From NCBI RefSeq assembly GCF_019740355.2, contig NZ_CP091819.1:372001-436000 (forward strand): a stretch of DNA of 64,000 nucleotides. The letters are read 5' to 3'. The notes under the pieces are model-generated. The model worked only from the letters and a program-made list of their open reading frames with translations, was not told the DNA's origin and did not search any database. The translations under genes were made by a program, and so were the position numbers. Origin of the DNA: Paracrocinitomix mangrovi (GTDB lineage Bacteria; Bacteroidota; Bacteroidia; Flavobacteriales_D; Crocinitomicaceae). This document shows, piece by piece, positions 26,313 to 35,858 of the stretch. Positions within the stretch are counted from its first letter, which is position 1; each line of letters opens with the position of its first letter.

Positions 26313-27557
26313 ATGATGAAAAAAATCGTATCATTTATATTTATAGCCTTCTTAAGTGTTAATTTGCATGCTCAATTCACAGTTATTCCAACTGGTACCA
26401 ACACTATAATTCGATCTATGGATTTTGATGCAGATACATTGCTCATTTTAGGGAATCAAAATTACTTTGCGAAATCCTATGATCTAGGTGGGAATATAGT
26501 GTTTTACCCTATGTCACTACCTGCTCAATGGGTAAATTTGGAGATACAAGAAGTCAATGGCATGTACTATTATATGGCACGAGAGACGCTCCCTTCAGTT
26601 GCTCATGTCATTAAGTCATCTGACCGAGGACAGTCTTGGGATAATTTATATTCAGTCAGTGAGCCCTTTACAAATTTGACTATGATAGACACTTCTTTTG
26701 GTATAATGGGAGGTTCTTATGGTGAATATGCAGTGACTTATGGAAATGATCTATGGACAATAGATTCTATATTCACAGGTTGGTCTATCGAAACAATTGC
26801 GTCTGCTTCTTATGGAGATAGTACCATTTTTTTTCACACTTTGGATGGTTTTTCATTCATAACTAATGATAGAGGGGCAACTTGGGATTGGGTTTATTGT
26901 GATGCAATGTTGTATCAAGCAATTCAATTTATTAATAAAGACACCATTTATTCCGTAGGGTATTCAGGTAGCAATGCAGATTTTGTTTACACTTATGGCC
27001 AAAGCGAAAATTTTACCAATGTGTGGCTTGGATACAATTATCAAGAAAATAAGTATGATTACCATTGCATTGCTCGAGATATGTATTTTGATAACCCTGA
27101 ACATGGGTATATTTTTGGATATTTACAGACCAATGAATCTATTATTTTAGAAACAAATGATTACGGTCAAACATGGATTCCATATTTAACCGGTTTCACT
27201 GATGAATTCTATTGCCATATAGCCTTCAATGATAGTATTTCATTCATAGGTGGAGATAATGGTCTACTATTAAAATGGAATAGAAATATTCCGTTGACAA
27301 ATACTTTTAACATTGGAATAGAGGAACAAGTAAAAAAAGTAAAGATTTATCCTAATCCAATGTTAGACGGAACAGAAATTAGTCTGGTAGGTATTCAACT
27401 TCCCATTCAACTAGAACTTTATGACCAAACAGGAAGATTGGTTAGGTGTGAAATGATTCAAAATACAAATCATGTGTTAAAAAGAGGTTCTTTAACAGCT
27501 GGGGTTTATTATTATACCATTGGAGAGATTAGAGGTAAATTGGTTGTTTCAGAGTGA
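26313..27557 (+). CDS. T9SS-exported beta-propeller-like protein
   Basis: The start is one of two adjacent ATGs (26313 or 26316), giving the signal peptide MKKIVSFIFIAFLSVNLHAQ. The body has repeated aspartate/tryptophan strands typical of sortilin/BNR or YCF48-like propellers (SSDRGQSWDNLYS, ITNDRGATWDWVY, ETNDYGQTWIPYL). The C-terminal about 75 residues are a T9SS sorting domain (VKIYPNPMLDGTEISL ... RGKLVVSE). This domain is almost identical to that of the next gene, unlike the other sorting domains in the window. The gene follows the protease by 4 bp and probably shares its message. Function: exported surface or secreted protein, substrate unknown. Confidence 0.85.
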   Translation: MMKKIVSFIFIAFLSVNLHAQFTVIPTGTNTIIRSMDFDADTLLILGNQNYFAKSYDLGGNIVFYPMSLPAQWVNLEIQEVNGMYYYMARETLPSVAHVIKSSDRGQSWDNLYSVSEPFTNLTMIDTSFGIMGGSYGEYAVTYGNDLWTIDSIFTGWSIETIASASYGDSTIFFHTLDGFSFITNDRGATWDWVYCDAMLYQAIQFINKDTIYSVGYSGSNADFVYTYGQSENFTNVWLGYNYQENKYDYHCIARDMYFDNPEHGYIFGYLQTNESIILETNDYGQTWIPYLTGFTDEFYCHIAFNDSISFIGGDNGLLLKWNRNIPLTNTFNIGIEEQVKKVKIYPNPMLDGTEISLVGIQLPIQLELYDQTGRLVRCEMIQNTNHVLKRGSLTAGVYYYTIGEIRGKLVVSE

Positions 27558-27609
27558 CACTATGAGTTTAAAAGAGTTATAGAATAATTTGAAATTAAAT
27601 TAAAGTCAA

Positions 27610-28302
27610 ATGAGAAGACTATTTACAATATCATGTTTGATAATTTCATTATTGACTTTAACAATTAAAGCGAACGGACAGCAAATTTTGTCTGTGTCAT
27701 ATTCTCCGGAATTCCCAGGTTTAAATGATACAATTGCAGTTGTTTACAAACTTCAGTTTCCTGATACTGCATGTAATCAGGATTCAATAAGTACGACTGA
27801 ATTATTTCAAGGACAATATTGGATAGAATCATTTACATGTTGTACTACTCTAGGACTTGGTATAATTGGTGAATTAACTGATTCTGTACATATTTTTCCT
27901 GATTTTTCTTCTCCAGGTTATCTTGAAGTATACTTTATGTCAGGGTTTAAGACCACTACGGCTTGTCCTAGTTTTCCTTATGTGAACGGTGATACAATTC
28001 CATATCCCGCATATATTGAATATCTGCAAATTCCAATAGGATTCGCGGCTGGTGAAATAGATTTTGAAAAATCAGAGTATGATCTAAAAGTATTTCCCAA
28101 TCCTTTTACAGATTTTACAGAAATTAATTTAGAAGGTATACAACTTCCCGTTCAACTAGAACTTTTTGACCAAACAGGAAGATTGGTTAGGAGTGAAATG
28201 ATTCAAAATACAAATCATTTGTTAAAAAGAGGTTCTTTAACAGCTGGGGTTTACTATTATACCATTGGAGAGATTAAAGGGAAATTGGTTGTTTCTGATT
28301 AA
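27610..28302 (+). CDS. Small T9SS-exported protein
   Basis: A 230-residue protein with a signal peptide (MRRLFTISCLIISLLTLTIKANG), a short beta-rich body with several cysteines (CNQD, ESFTCCTTL, TACPSF) and a T9SS type A sorting domain (DLKVFPNPFTDFTEINL ... KGKLVVSD). The last 54 residues differ from those of the preceding protein at only about six positions, and the DNA is correspondingly similar (27388-27557 against 28133-28302). This points to recent duplication or gene conversion of the sorting module. The body has no known domain. Confidence 0.8.
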   Translation: MRRLFTISCLIISLLTLTIKANGQQILSVSYSPEFPGLNDTIAVVYKLQFPDTACNQDSISTTELFQGQYWIESFTCCTTLGLGIIGELTDSVHIFPDFSSPGYLEVYFMSGFKTTTACPSFPYVNGDTIPYPAYIEYLQIPIGFAAGEIDFEKSEYDLKVFPNPFTDFTEINLEGIQLPVQLELFDQTGRLVRSEMIQNTNHLLKRGSLTAGVYYYTIGEIKGKLVVSD

Positions 28303-28632
28303 TTTTTAATTGTTCAATTAACTTCCCTTAAACTAGTATATTTTCAATAGAGTATTGTATTAAACACATGAGTACAAAAAAAAACATACTATTAGTTTTT
28401 TTTCAATTGGTGAAATTAATTAATCTTGTTACTATTTTGTTTTTACCTTAATCTAATTCCTTGAATAGGAGAGGAGTACCATTTCTGAAAACTTTTCTCT
28501 CCCAATTTATGGTGTGATGACTGGATTTTTAAATCGGATAAAGAAAATATATGAACACAAACTGAGCAACCGATTAATTATCCGTATTCCGTCAGACCCA
28601 TTCGTAAATGATGTTGTTTTCTACTCTCTTAA
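28303..28632. repeat. Intergenic region with repeat copy B (28341-28490)
   Basis: No intact gene. Bases 28341-28490 match 37386-37537 (copy C) over most of their length, and the 3' part (28452-28490) also matches copy A at 20732-20770. The shared frame gives S-N-S-LNRRGVPFLK but is interrupted by a stop in this copy. Copies B and C each follow a T9SS sorting-domain end, so the duplicated unit included both. Confidence 0.55.
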
Positions 28633-29229
28633 TTAAATTGTTTTATTAGGAGAAAGAATTAACTTCTCCAATGATTTCCAAAGTAAATCTCCCTCTTTAA
28701 TTAAATCCGACTTATACTGATTTAGTCTCCATTGAAGAATTGTAAAGCGCATACTACCCATAAAAATTGTGGCTAATTGCTTTGTGTCAATATCCATACG
28801 AATTGAACCGTCTTTCTGCCCTTGTTGAATAATATTAACAACTCTCTCTTTTTTGTTCGTTAGAATTTTATGCACGGCACTTGACAATTTCTCTTCATAC
28901 TGAAAACTAGTTTCGGCGAAAATAACCATAACAATTGCAGGATGATTAGAGAAATGTTCAAACTGAAAATCAATGATCTGTTTTAACTTTTCTATCCCTG
29001 TATCTTCACTCTGAATCAATTCGGTCATCTTTGTTTTCAACCCCATTCCAAAGTAATTCAAGACGGACGATAAAATATCCGTCTTGTTTTTGAAGTGACG
29101 ATAAATTGCAGGTTCACTAAACCCCATTTTTTCAGCTAATGCTTTGGTGGTTAGTTGTTGAATTCCTCCCTGATTGATTAGTTCGGTTGCTGCATTGATT
29201 ATCTCTATTTGTCGTGAAGTGTACTCCAT
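28633..29229 (-). CDS. TetR-family repressor of the RND efflux operon
   Basis: A TetR/AcrR-type regulator of 198 residues. The N-terminal HTH is clear (ELINQGGIQQLTTKALAEKMGFSEPAIYRHFKNKTDIL) and a ligand-binding helical domain follows. The ATG at 29229 (MEYTSRQIEI) is chosen; a longer reading would overlap the efflux pump gene and add non-conserved residues. It is the last gene of a minus-strand run TolC-HlyD-RND-TetR and so probably controls its own operon, most likely through the GTTAGT-AATC-ACTAAC palindrome at 35474-35489. The inducing ligand is unknown. Confidence 0.9.
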   Translation of the reverse strand: MEYTSRQIEIINAATELINQGGIQQLTTKALAEKMGFSEPAIYRHFKNKTDILSSVLNYFGMGLKTKMTELIQSEDTGIEKLKQIIDFQFEHFSNHPAIVMVIFAETSFQYEEKLSSAVHKILTNKKERVVNIIQQGQKDGSIRMDIDTKQLATIFMGSMRFTILQWRLNQYKSDLIKEGDLLWKSLEKLILSPNKTI

Positions 29230-29260
29230 GATACAAAGGTAAGTTAGTGCGATTAACTTA

Positions 29261-32200
29261 TTACTGTTTTGCAAGTGTTTTTTTATTTGTAAAGCGTTCT
29301 TTTATTGAATCAACTAAATAGTAAACAACTGGAACAAGGTAAACTGTTAGAATGAGTGATGATGTTACACCTCCTATAATTACCCATGCCAATCCATTCT
29401 TCCATTCACTTGCTGTACCTTGCGCCATGGCAATTGGTAACATCCCTACAATCATAGAAATACTAGTCATTAAAATTGGACGCATACGACCTTTTCCTGC
29501 TTCAATTAGAGCATCCTTGTAATGCATTCCTTGTGCTTTCAGTTGATTGGTGAAATCGACAATTAAAATGGCATTTTTTACCACTAACCCCATCAACATA
29601 ATCATTCCTAATAGGGCAAATAAGCTTAAGTGACTTTGCGAAAGATTCAACGCTAAGAAAGCTCCAATAACTGCAACCGGAATAGAAAACAATACCACAA
29701 ATGGATAAATGAAGCTATCATACAGTGCAACCATAATGAGGTAAATGAGAATAAATGAAATCAATAGAACCGAACCTAGAGCACCAAAGCTATCGTTCTG
29801 TCTTTTAATGTCACTTCCCCAAGTCATTTGCATTCCTTCTGGTAAAGGATTTTCATTGATGTAAGCTAAAACGTCATCCGCAACACTTCCTGAAGGACGT
29901 CCTAAAGCATCTGCTGTAATCGTTACAGCAGGTTGTCTGTCTTTTCGCTCTAATAGTGATGGGGACTCTTCTTGTACCACCTCTGCAAACTGAGAAACTT
30001 TAATTGGAATTCCCTTTGGATTAATAATGGTCATGTTTTTCAGATCGTCATAATCGTTTCGATTGAACTCGTCAAAATAGATTCTTATCGGATATTCTGT
30101 CCCTTCTTCGGTCAAAACTGCATCATCATTTCCAGTTAGTGCATTTCTGATACTCATTCCTACATAAGCTGCTGTTAAGCCGTATTTCTGCATTAATTTA
30201 TCATCTGGAATAACTCGGTATTCTGGTGCGCCATTTTGTACTGACAATTGCACATTATCTGCTCCAGGAATCTCTTGTATGGCATTTTGTAATTTGGTCG
30301 ATACTTTCAGAACTTCTTTAAAACTAGCTCCACTAATGGTTAATTCAATAGGCGCAGAGCGTGGAATTAAACCTAATCCTGCCATGGAGAAATTAATTCC
30401 CGCGAATTGTTCTTGAAGTTCAACTCTAAGATCCTTCATGTAAGCCTCTGTTGGTTGAAAATCTCGATCCTCTTTTGGTTTAAGTTGAATGGTGAATTCT
30501 GTAATATTTGGTGAACCAACCCCTAAACTCCCAATCCCTGTACTTGGACCTCCAACATTACTGAATATTGTTGAAATATCAGGTTGACTTAACAAGAACT
30601 TTTCTACTTGATAGGAAACAATGTTATTTTGTTTTAATGAAGTCGTTTTATCGTATTCAAGTGATAGTCGGAATTTTCCTTGATCCCCTGTTGCAATCAA
30701 TTCTTTCCCTATGATATTTTGTTTTAGCATTAATCCAGTGAGGGCAAACAAAGCCAAAAGTATTCCTGTAAAAATGAGTTTATGATTCAGTACCCATTTT
30801 AACTGGTTTCCGTACCAATTGGTAAAATTGTCTAGTTGAACTTCAAACCAAATTAAGAACTTATTGAAGAAATTAGTAGGTTTTAAGTCTTCTGATTTAC
30901 CAATTCTGGAAGCCATCCAAGGTGTTAATGTAAATCCAACCAACAAACTGGTGAGGGTTGAAGTTATTACAACTACTGAGAATTGTTTGAGCATATCAGC
31001 TACGAATACTTGCAAAAAGAGAATCGGTAGGAAAACCACAATATCAACTAGAGTAATAGATAATGCTGAAAAACCAATTTCCATACGTCCATCTATGGAT
31101 GCTGTTCGTTTATCTTTCCCCATATCAAGGTGACGTTGGATATTTTCTAATACTACGGTTGCATCATCTACCAAAATTCCAATAATTAACGACATGGCTA
31201 AAAGTGTCATTAGATTCAGTGTGTATCCAAGCATCCACATTACCGCAAAGGCGGTTACTAAAGAGGTAGGAATAGCAACCAATACGATCAATGAGTTTCT
31301 AAAACTACGCAAGAACAGAAGCATAACTAGAGACACCAATAACACAGCCATAATTAAATCCACAACAACCGAATTAACGGCAGCAATTGTATTGTCTGTG
31401 CTATCATCTGCCACAATGAATTTGACATTACTTTCCTTGTTTTGATCTTCAATCCACTGCAATTTCTCTTTCACTTTTGTTGATACGTCAACTGCATTGG
31501 CATCACCTTGTTTTTTTAGTAGAATACCTATACCATTTTTACCATTGTATCGACTGACAGAAGTAATTTCTTTAATTCCATCTTTTACAACTGCCAAATC
31601 CTTAATGTAAATAGAAGTGCTTGGAGGAAATATAGCTACCTGAATATTCTCTATGTCCTCTACTGTGTTATACTTGGATGATATTTTAACAGAGTTGGAT
31701 TGACTTCCATTTTCAATTTTACCTGCTGGAATATCCAAACCAGATCTATTGATCGATTCTACTATTTGGAGCATTGGAATCTTATAGTATTCCAATTTGT
31801 TTTCATCTACAAGTACCTGAAATTCTCTATCTTCACCTCCTAATATCGTTAATTCCGCAACTCCTTTTATTTGTTGAATTTGCGGTAAGTATTCATCCTG
31901 CATTTTTTGATAGAATTCGGTTGCAGGCAAATCACTGGTTGCACTAATCGACATTATCGGTAAGTCGTTCGGAGAAACTTTACTCATTTCTGGACTCAAA
32001 ACATCATCAGGCAAATCTTTACTAATGTTATCAATGTATCTCTGAGCATCTTGCATGGTCTTGTCCAAATCAGTTCCATACTCCAAGTTCGCGATAATTA
32101 CAGAAGCATTGGGTAATGATTTTGTTACTAAATAATCAACCCCTTCAAGGTTAGAAAGTGCATCTTCAATTTTGCGAGATACAGACGTTTCTACTTCTTG

Positions 32201-32368
32201 AGGTTCTGCACCCGGATAGACCGTTTTAATTACCACAACTGGTTGGTTAAAATCAGGCATCAACTCATAACTCAAATTTTTAAACCCAATGTATCCCAAG
32301 AGGATAAATACACTGAATAACACAATTATCAGTGAGGGTCTTTTTATCGAAATTTCGGTAATATTCAT
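29261..32368 (-). CDS. RND efflux transporter, inner-membrane pump (HAE1-like)
   Basis: A 1035-residue AcrB/HAE1-type resistance-nodulation-division pump. It starts MNITEISIKRPSLIIVLFSVFILLG and shows the two duplicated halves: TM1 plus a large periplasmic loop, then a six-helix block with the family motif GILVDDATVVLENIQRH. The second half ends with MLMGLVVKNAILIVDF and GRMRPILMTS. The TM4 aspartate region is intact (DDATVVLEN). It uses proton flow to expel small molecules across both membranes with the HlyD and TolC partners upstream. The 10-bp gap to the HlyD gene supports co-transcription; the substrate cannot be deduced. Confidence 0.95.
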   Translation of the reverse strand: MNITEISIKRPSLIIVLFSVFILLGYIGFKNLSYELMPDFNQPVVVIKTVYPGAEPQEVETSVSRKIEDALSNLEGVDYLVTKSLPNASVIIANLEYGTDLDKTMQDAQRYIDNISKDLPDDVLSPEMSKVSPNDLPIMSISATSDLPATEFYQKMQDEYLPQIQQIKGVAELTILGGEDREFQVLVDENKLEYYKIPMLQIVESINRSGLDIPAGKIENGSQSNSVKISSKYNTVEDIENIQVAIFPPSTSIYIKDLAVVKDGIKEITSVSRYNGKNGIGILLKKQGDANAVDVSTKVKEKLQWIEDQNKESNVKFIVADDSTDNTIAAVNSVVVDLIMAVLLVSLVMLLFLRSFRNSLIVLVAIPTSLVTAFAVMWMLGYTLNLMTLLAMSLIIGILVDDATVVLENIQRHLDMGKDKRTASIDGRMEIGFSALSITLVDIVVFLPILFLQVFVADMLKQFSVVVITSTLTSLLVGFTLTPWMASRIGKSEDLKPTNFFNKFLIWFEVQLDNFTNWYGNQLKWVLNHKLIFTGILLALFALTGLMLKQNIIGKELIATGDQGKFRLSLEYDKTTSLKQNNIVSYQVEKFLLSQPDISTIFSNVGGPSTGIGSLGVGSPNITEFTIQLKPKEDRDFQPTEAYMKDLRVELQEQFAGINFSMAGLGLIPRSAPIELTISGASFKEVLKVSTKLQNAIQEIPGADNVQLSVQNGAPEYRVIPDDKLMQKYGLTAAYVGMSIRNALTGNDDAVLTEEGTEYPIRIYFDEFNRNDYDDLKNMTIINPKGIPIKVSQFAEVVQEESPSLLERKDRQPAVTITADALGRPSGSVADDVLAYINENPLPEGMQMTWGSDIKRQNDSFGALGSVLLISFILIYLIMVALYDSFIYPFVVLFSIPVAVIGAFLALNLSQSHLSLFALLGMIMLMGLVVKNAILIVDFTNQLKAQGMHYKDALIEAGKGRMRPILMTSISMIVGMLPIAMAQGTASEWKNGLAWVIIGGVTSSLILTVYLVPVVYYLVDSIKERFTNKKTLAKQ

Positions 32369-32378
32369 GGCTCGTTGA

Positions 32379-33425
32379 TTATTGGTTCACAATTACATTG
32401 GCGTTATCAAAAAGATTGATAAATCCTCCTGTTACAATCGTATCTCCTTTTTTGATTTCACCCTTAACGGATAGATAATCTCCATTTCTTGATAGAATTG
32501 AAATTGGCGTTCTAACCGCTTTACCATTGGATACAACATATATTTCTGGATTTGATTCAGATCCAATTATTGCCTTTGAGGAAATGGTTAATGCATCATT
32601 CAAGCTTTGATTGGTTACGAATTTTAACTCACCATTCATTTTGGGTTTAATTCCAATTGAATTGTCCAAAGCAAACTCTACTTTGAAACTGTTTCCCATG
32701 CCACCTTTACTACTCACTTGACTTAAACTTGCCGAAATAGAATTAGCAGATATACCTGTTGTTACAGAGTAAGGTTGATTCTCTGTAAACAAATGGAGGT
32801 CTTCTTCGGGAACATTAATTACAAACTTTAATTCGGTTTGATTGATTAGTTCAAACAAAGGAACAGCAGGTGACGCAAATCCACCCACTTCACAAAACTT
32901 CATAGAGACCACTCCATTAAATGGAGCACGGACAGTCGATTTATTGATTTGCTCAAGGATTGTTTTCTTCTCTGCTTCAATGGTAGCAATTGCGTTTTGC
33001 GTTTTTTCCAAAGTGATAGCAGGAACGGCATCTTCATTGGATAAAGTCTGATAGCGGGCTTCATCCTTTTTTAAACCATCTAATTTGGTTTCAAGAACAT
33101 TCAATTGAAGTTGAAGCATTTGTTCATCCATTTTCAGTAAGGCTTGCCCCTTGGAAACTTTTTGACCTTCATTCACAAAGATTTGGGTGATTTTGCCTTG
33201 AATATCAGCACTCACTTTTACTTCATTCATAGATTCAAACAAACCACTAAATGTCTTGTTTTGTGTTTCGTTTTTATCTTTTATTACTTCACCAAATACT
33301 TTTACTGGAGCTTCTTTATCGTATTGATAAACTCGATTTTCCGCTTCCTTTTTGTTTTGAGATAATTGGATAACAACTATGGCAAGCAAGCCTACAATTA
33401 TTAATATGCTTATGATTCGTTTCAT
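32379..33425 (-). CDS. RND efflux membrane-fusion protein (HlyD/AcrA-like)
   Basis: A periplasmic adaptor of 348 residues. An N-terminal hydrophobic anchor (MKRIISILIIVGLLAIVVIQL) precedes a biotinyl-lipoyl-like hairpin (VKVSADIQGKITQIFVNEGQKVSKGQALLKMD), a coiled-coil hairpin (QLNVLETKLDGLKKDEARYQ...) and the second lipoyl half (INKSTVRAPFNGVVS). A beta-barrel domain follows. It links the RND pump to the TolC channel. It lies 4 bp after the TolC gene and 10 bp before the pump gene. Confidence 0.93.
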   Translation of the reverse strand: MKRIISILIIVGLLAIVVIQLSQNKKEAENRVYQYDKEAPVKVFGEVIKDKNETQNKTFSGLFESMNEVKVSADIQGKITQIFVNEGQKVSKGQALLKMDEQMLQLQLNVLETKLDGLKKDEARYQTLSNEDAVPAITLEKTQNAIATIEAEKKTILEQINKSTVRAPFNGVVSMKFCEVGGFASPAVPLFELINQTELKFVINVPEEDLHLFTENQPYSVTTGISANSISASLSQVSSKGGMGNSFKVEFALDNSIGIKPKMNGELKFVTNQSLNDALTISSKAIIGSESNPEIYVVSNGKAVRTPISILSRNGDYLSVKGEIKKGDTIVTGGFINLFDNANVIVNQ

Positions 33426-33429
33426 GATC

Positions 33430-34734
33430 CTAATTATTTGAAATGTTGTTGGTTAATTTTTTTAGTTCTAAATCAGCCGCAAGGAATTCAGCTATACTTT
33501 GGAGATAGTTTTGCTGATTCTGAATAAGCTCGTTTTGTGCGATCATTAAATCGTTCACAGAAATTAGCCCTTGCTTGTGTTTCTTTTCCTCCTGCTCATA
33601 GATAGACTGAGCCAGATCGACTTGTTGTTCGCTTAGCGTAACATTATTAAAGGCATTTTCTAATCGCAAAACAGCATTTTCAATTTCAACTTGTTGCGCA
33701 TCTTTAGTTAATTCCTCCTTTAACTTTAAGTTTTCCAACTCTAAGTTCTTTTGATCAATCTTTTTATTCGTAACAGTTCCATTGAATAGTGGGTAAGTGA
33801 ATCTTATTCCAGCATATCCAATGGGGTAAAAGTTTAGAAACTGATTTGGACTTTGATCATATCCAAAACCTTGGGTTCCGTATGTTGCCACAAATCCAAC
33901 CTCTGATATGAATTTAGATTGTTTAAGTGACTTTAAATCTATATTGATGATCTCTTGTTGCAATTGAATAATTTCTATGTCTTTATTTCCATTGTCTTCA
34001 TACTGCATAAGGTCTATCATTAGAATATTGTCCTCTACCTCAATAGCTGAAGCACTTCCTGTAAGCAATTGAAGTGCATTATAGATTTGCTGTAATTTGA
34101 CATCCAAATTGGCTTTATACGACTGGAGTGTGGATACTTTTAACTCTAACTTCTTCACATCATTTTGATTTGCTAACTTTTGTTCGGCTAGTAATTCAAT
34201 GTTTTGCTTAACTCTTTCTGTATTTGAAATGGTCGAATCAATAAAAACCATCTGACTCTTTAATAGTTGAGCATTTCGATAAATGTTTGAGACTTCAAAA
34301 TAAATTTGATCATACGTCTTTTTGACTTCTAGCTCTACTATTTTTTGAGAGGTTTCCAACTTATTAATGTTGCCTATCAGCCCAGATGAATAAATAGGAA
34401 CTTGTAACAGTACATTCGCATTGATGTTGTGAGGTACACCAAATTGAGCTTCTTTAAATTGTCCCTCTGGTCCACCAAAAACCGATAAAGGCATGAGCTG
34501 ATATGGGAGTTCAATAAAGTATTTATACTCACCATTAATACTAAGCTTTGGTAAAAGATTGGATTTAGCTTCCTTATGTTTCAGAGCTGATAATTCTTGA
34601 GTATTCTCAGCAATGGCAATTCTCTGATTGTTCGCATAAGCGCTATCAATGCATTGCTCTAATGTCCATGTTTGTCCGTATAGATTTACACTACTTAAGA
34701 ATAAAATCAATACGTTAGTAAATACTAACTTCAT
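33430..34734 (-). CDS. TolC-family outer-membrane efflux protein
   Basis: A 434-residue TolC-like protein: signal peptide (MKLVFTNVLILFLSSVNLYGQ), then WTLEQCIDSAYANNQRIAIAEN, the start typical of the outer-membrane efflux family. It contains long alpha-helical stretches rich in Q, N and E with the two-fold repeat of the channel, and a strand region (GYAGIRFTYPLFNGT) that forms part of the barrel. It provides the exit duct for the RND pump encoded downstream. The gene starts 14 bp after the stop of the small cupin gene. Confidence 0.92.
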   Translation of the reverse strand: MKLVFTNVLILFLSSVNLYGQTWTLEQCIDSAYANNQRIAIAENTQELSALKHKEAKSNLLPKLSINGEYKYFIELPYQLMPLSVFGGPEGQFKEAQFGVPHNINANVLLQVPIYSSGLIGNINKLETSQKIVELEVKKTYDQIYFEVSNIYRNAQLLKSQMVFIDSTISNTERVKQNIELLAEQKLANQNDVKKLELKVSTLQSYKANLDVKLQQIYNALQLLTGSASAIEVEDNILMIDLMQYEDNGNKDIEIIQLQQEIINIDLKSLKQSKFISEVGFVATYGTQGFGYDQSPNQFLNFYPIGYAGIRFTYPLFNGTVTNKKIDQKNLELENLKLKEELTKDAQQVEIENAVLRLENAFNNVTLSEQQVDLAQSIYEQEEKKHKQGLISVNDLMIAQNELIQNQQNYLQSIAEFLAADLELKKLTNNISNN

Positions 34735-34747
34735 AACGCAAAAAATT

Positions 34748-35032
34748 TTATTTCAATAATACTAGTTGACAGGTATCTATTCCATCAACCCAATGCTTTA
34801 CCATTGGTTCAATTAAAACACAATCACCACATTTAAGATCGTGTGTTTCTCCTTTCTCATTTTCGAATCGAGCAGAACCACTTACGCAAATTAAAAAAGC
34901 TTCCGTTTTAGTAATATGCTCTTTAAGTTGTTCCCCTTTTTTTATCTGAATTGCAGTTGCGTTTCCCTCTTTTCCCTTAAAAAGCGCATAAGCGGAAACG
35001 ACTTTCTCCGAATGTTTATCTCTTATATTCAT
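34748..35032 (-). CDS. Small cupin-domain protein
   Basis: A 94-residue single-domain cupin. Strands SARFENEKGETHDLKCGDCVLIEPMVKHWVD carry the end of the cupin fold, with E at the expected position and one histidine (H of KHWVD); the usual first HxH motif is replaced by EHITKTEAFL, so metal binding may be weak. Its start overlaps the lipoprotein gene by 4 bp and its stop lies 14 bp before the TolC gene, placing it in the efflux operon. It may sense or bind a pump substrate; this is inference from position. Confidence 0.75.
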   Translation of the reverse strand: MNIRDKHSEKVVSAYALFKGKEGNATAIQIKKGEQLKEHITKTEAFLICVSGSARFENEKGETHDLKCGDCVLIEPMVKHWVDGIDTCQLVLLK

Positions 35033-35463
35033 TTGAAATATTTATTAAATTCATTCATTGATTCTTCTATTGCGAAAAAGGAATCTTTTTGTTCTTTTTT
35101 TGAACCAGCTTCATTAAGTTCATTAACTAGATCAATAAATGGAAGTAGCCACTTATGTAATTCATCATGCCCTTTACCGGTCATTGTACAATTAGAAGTC
35201 AATAGCCCAATGTGCGTGTCAAGTTTTGATCCAAGTTCTTTATAATTTGGATCAGTTTGAGTTGAAATAGATTGAATATCTGTCTCCATTTTCTTAATAT
35301 GAACCATCATATCTTCATTTATTACCCACTTTTCATTGTTTACCAATTCAATATTATAGATGTTTTTATCTGATTCAGCAATATCAGCTGTATCTCCATT
35401 ATTTGAGCAGCTTGTTAAAACGGTAATTATTCCTGCCGCTACTATAAATAGTTTCTTTTTCAT
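35029..35463 (-). CDS. Exported lipoprotein heading the efflux operon
   Basis: A 144-residue protein with a lipoprotein signal (MKKKLFIVAAGIITVLTSC) and a lipobox cysteine at about residue 19. The mature part is helical and contains a CTMTGKGHDELHKWLLPF segment; the cysteine, histidines and methionines could bind a metal, but this is conjecture. It is the first gene of the efflux run: the promoter and operator lie at 35474-35496, immediately upstream, and the cupin gene overlaps its end by 4 bp. No family was recognised. Confidence 0.8.
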   Translation of the reverse strand: MKKKLFIVAAGIITVLTSCSNNGDTADIAESDKNIYNIELVNNEKWVINEDMMVHIKKMETDIQSISTQTDPNYKELGSKLDTHIGLLTSNCTMTGKGHDELHKWLLPFIDLVNELNEAGSKKEQKDSFFAIEESMNEFNKYFK

Positions 35464-35473
35464 TCTAATAATA

Positions 35474-35496
35474 GTTAGTAATCACTAACAAAAGTA
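35474..35496 (-). promoter_or_regulatory. Promoter and TetR-type operator of the efflux operon
   Basis: A palindrome GTTAGT-AATC-ACTAAC (35474-35489) lies 11 bp upstream of the lipoprotein ATG. On the minus strand it directly follows TACTTTTG (35496-35489), an exact TAnnTTTG -7 element, with a TTG at 35518-35516, a fitting 19 bp upstream. The operator would cover the transcription start. The TetR protein at the end of the operon is the obvious candidate repressor. Confidence 0.7.
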
Positions 35497-35522
35497 ATAT
35501 AATTTTTTAATGAAACAAAACT

Positions 35523-35726
35523 TTATTTAATCTCATCTGCGTTTACCTGGTATTGTTCTTTCACAAAGGAGATGAGATTGAAGAGTTCACTCAACCTTGA
35601 CCTGACCTTATTCCTATATGGCTTTTCCAATTCTCTTGCACTGAGATTTGTAGTTGCGTATGTATTGGTTCCGTTCATGATCAAAAGATCTAGCACTGAA
35701 GAAGAATTTCTAAAATGATGATACAA
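35523..35726 (-). CDS. Possible small gene or gene remnant upstream of the efflux operon
   Basis: A 67-codon frame (from a TTG; ATG at 35678 gives 52 codons) ends just upstream of the efflux promoter. The sequence NLSARELEKPYRNKVRSRLSE and LFNLISFVKEQYQVNADEIK looks protein-like, but there is no match to a family and no start context. It may be the 3' remnant of a displaced gene. Confidence 0.3.
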   Translation of the reverse strand: MYHHFRNSSSVLDLLIMNGTNTYATTNLSARELEKPYRNKVRSRLSELFNLISFVKEQYQVNADEIK

Positions 35727-35858
35727 TTAGTACCGTAATACTTTATATTGTTCCTACACTCAGATCATCTAAACAATTGATTTACGGTAAGTATTTATAA
35801 TACTGTTAATGAATTGTTTTAAATATGTTTAATACATTGTTGTATTTATGATTAGTGT

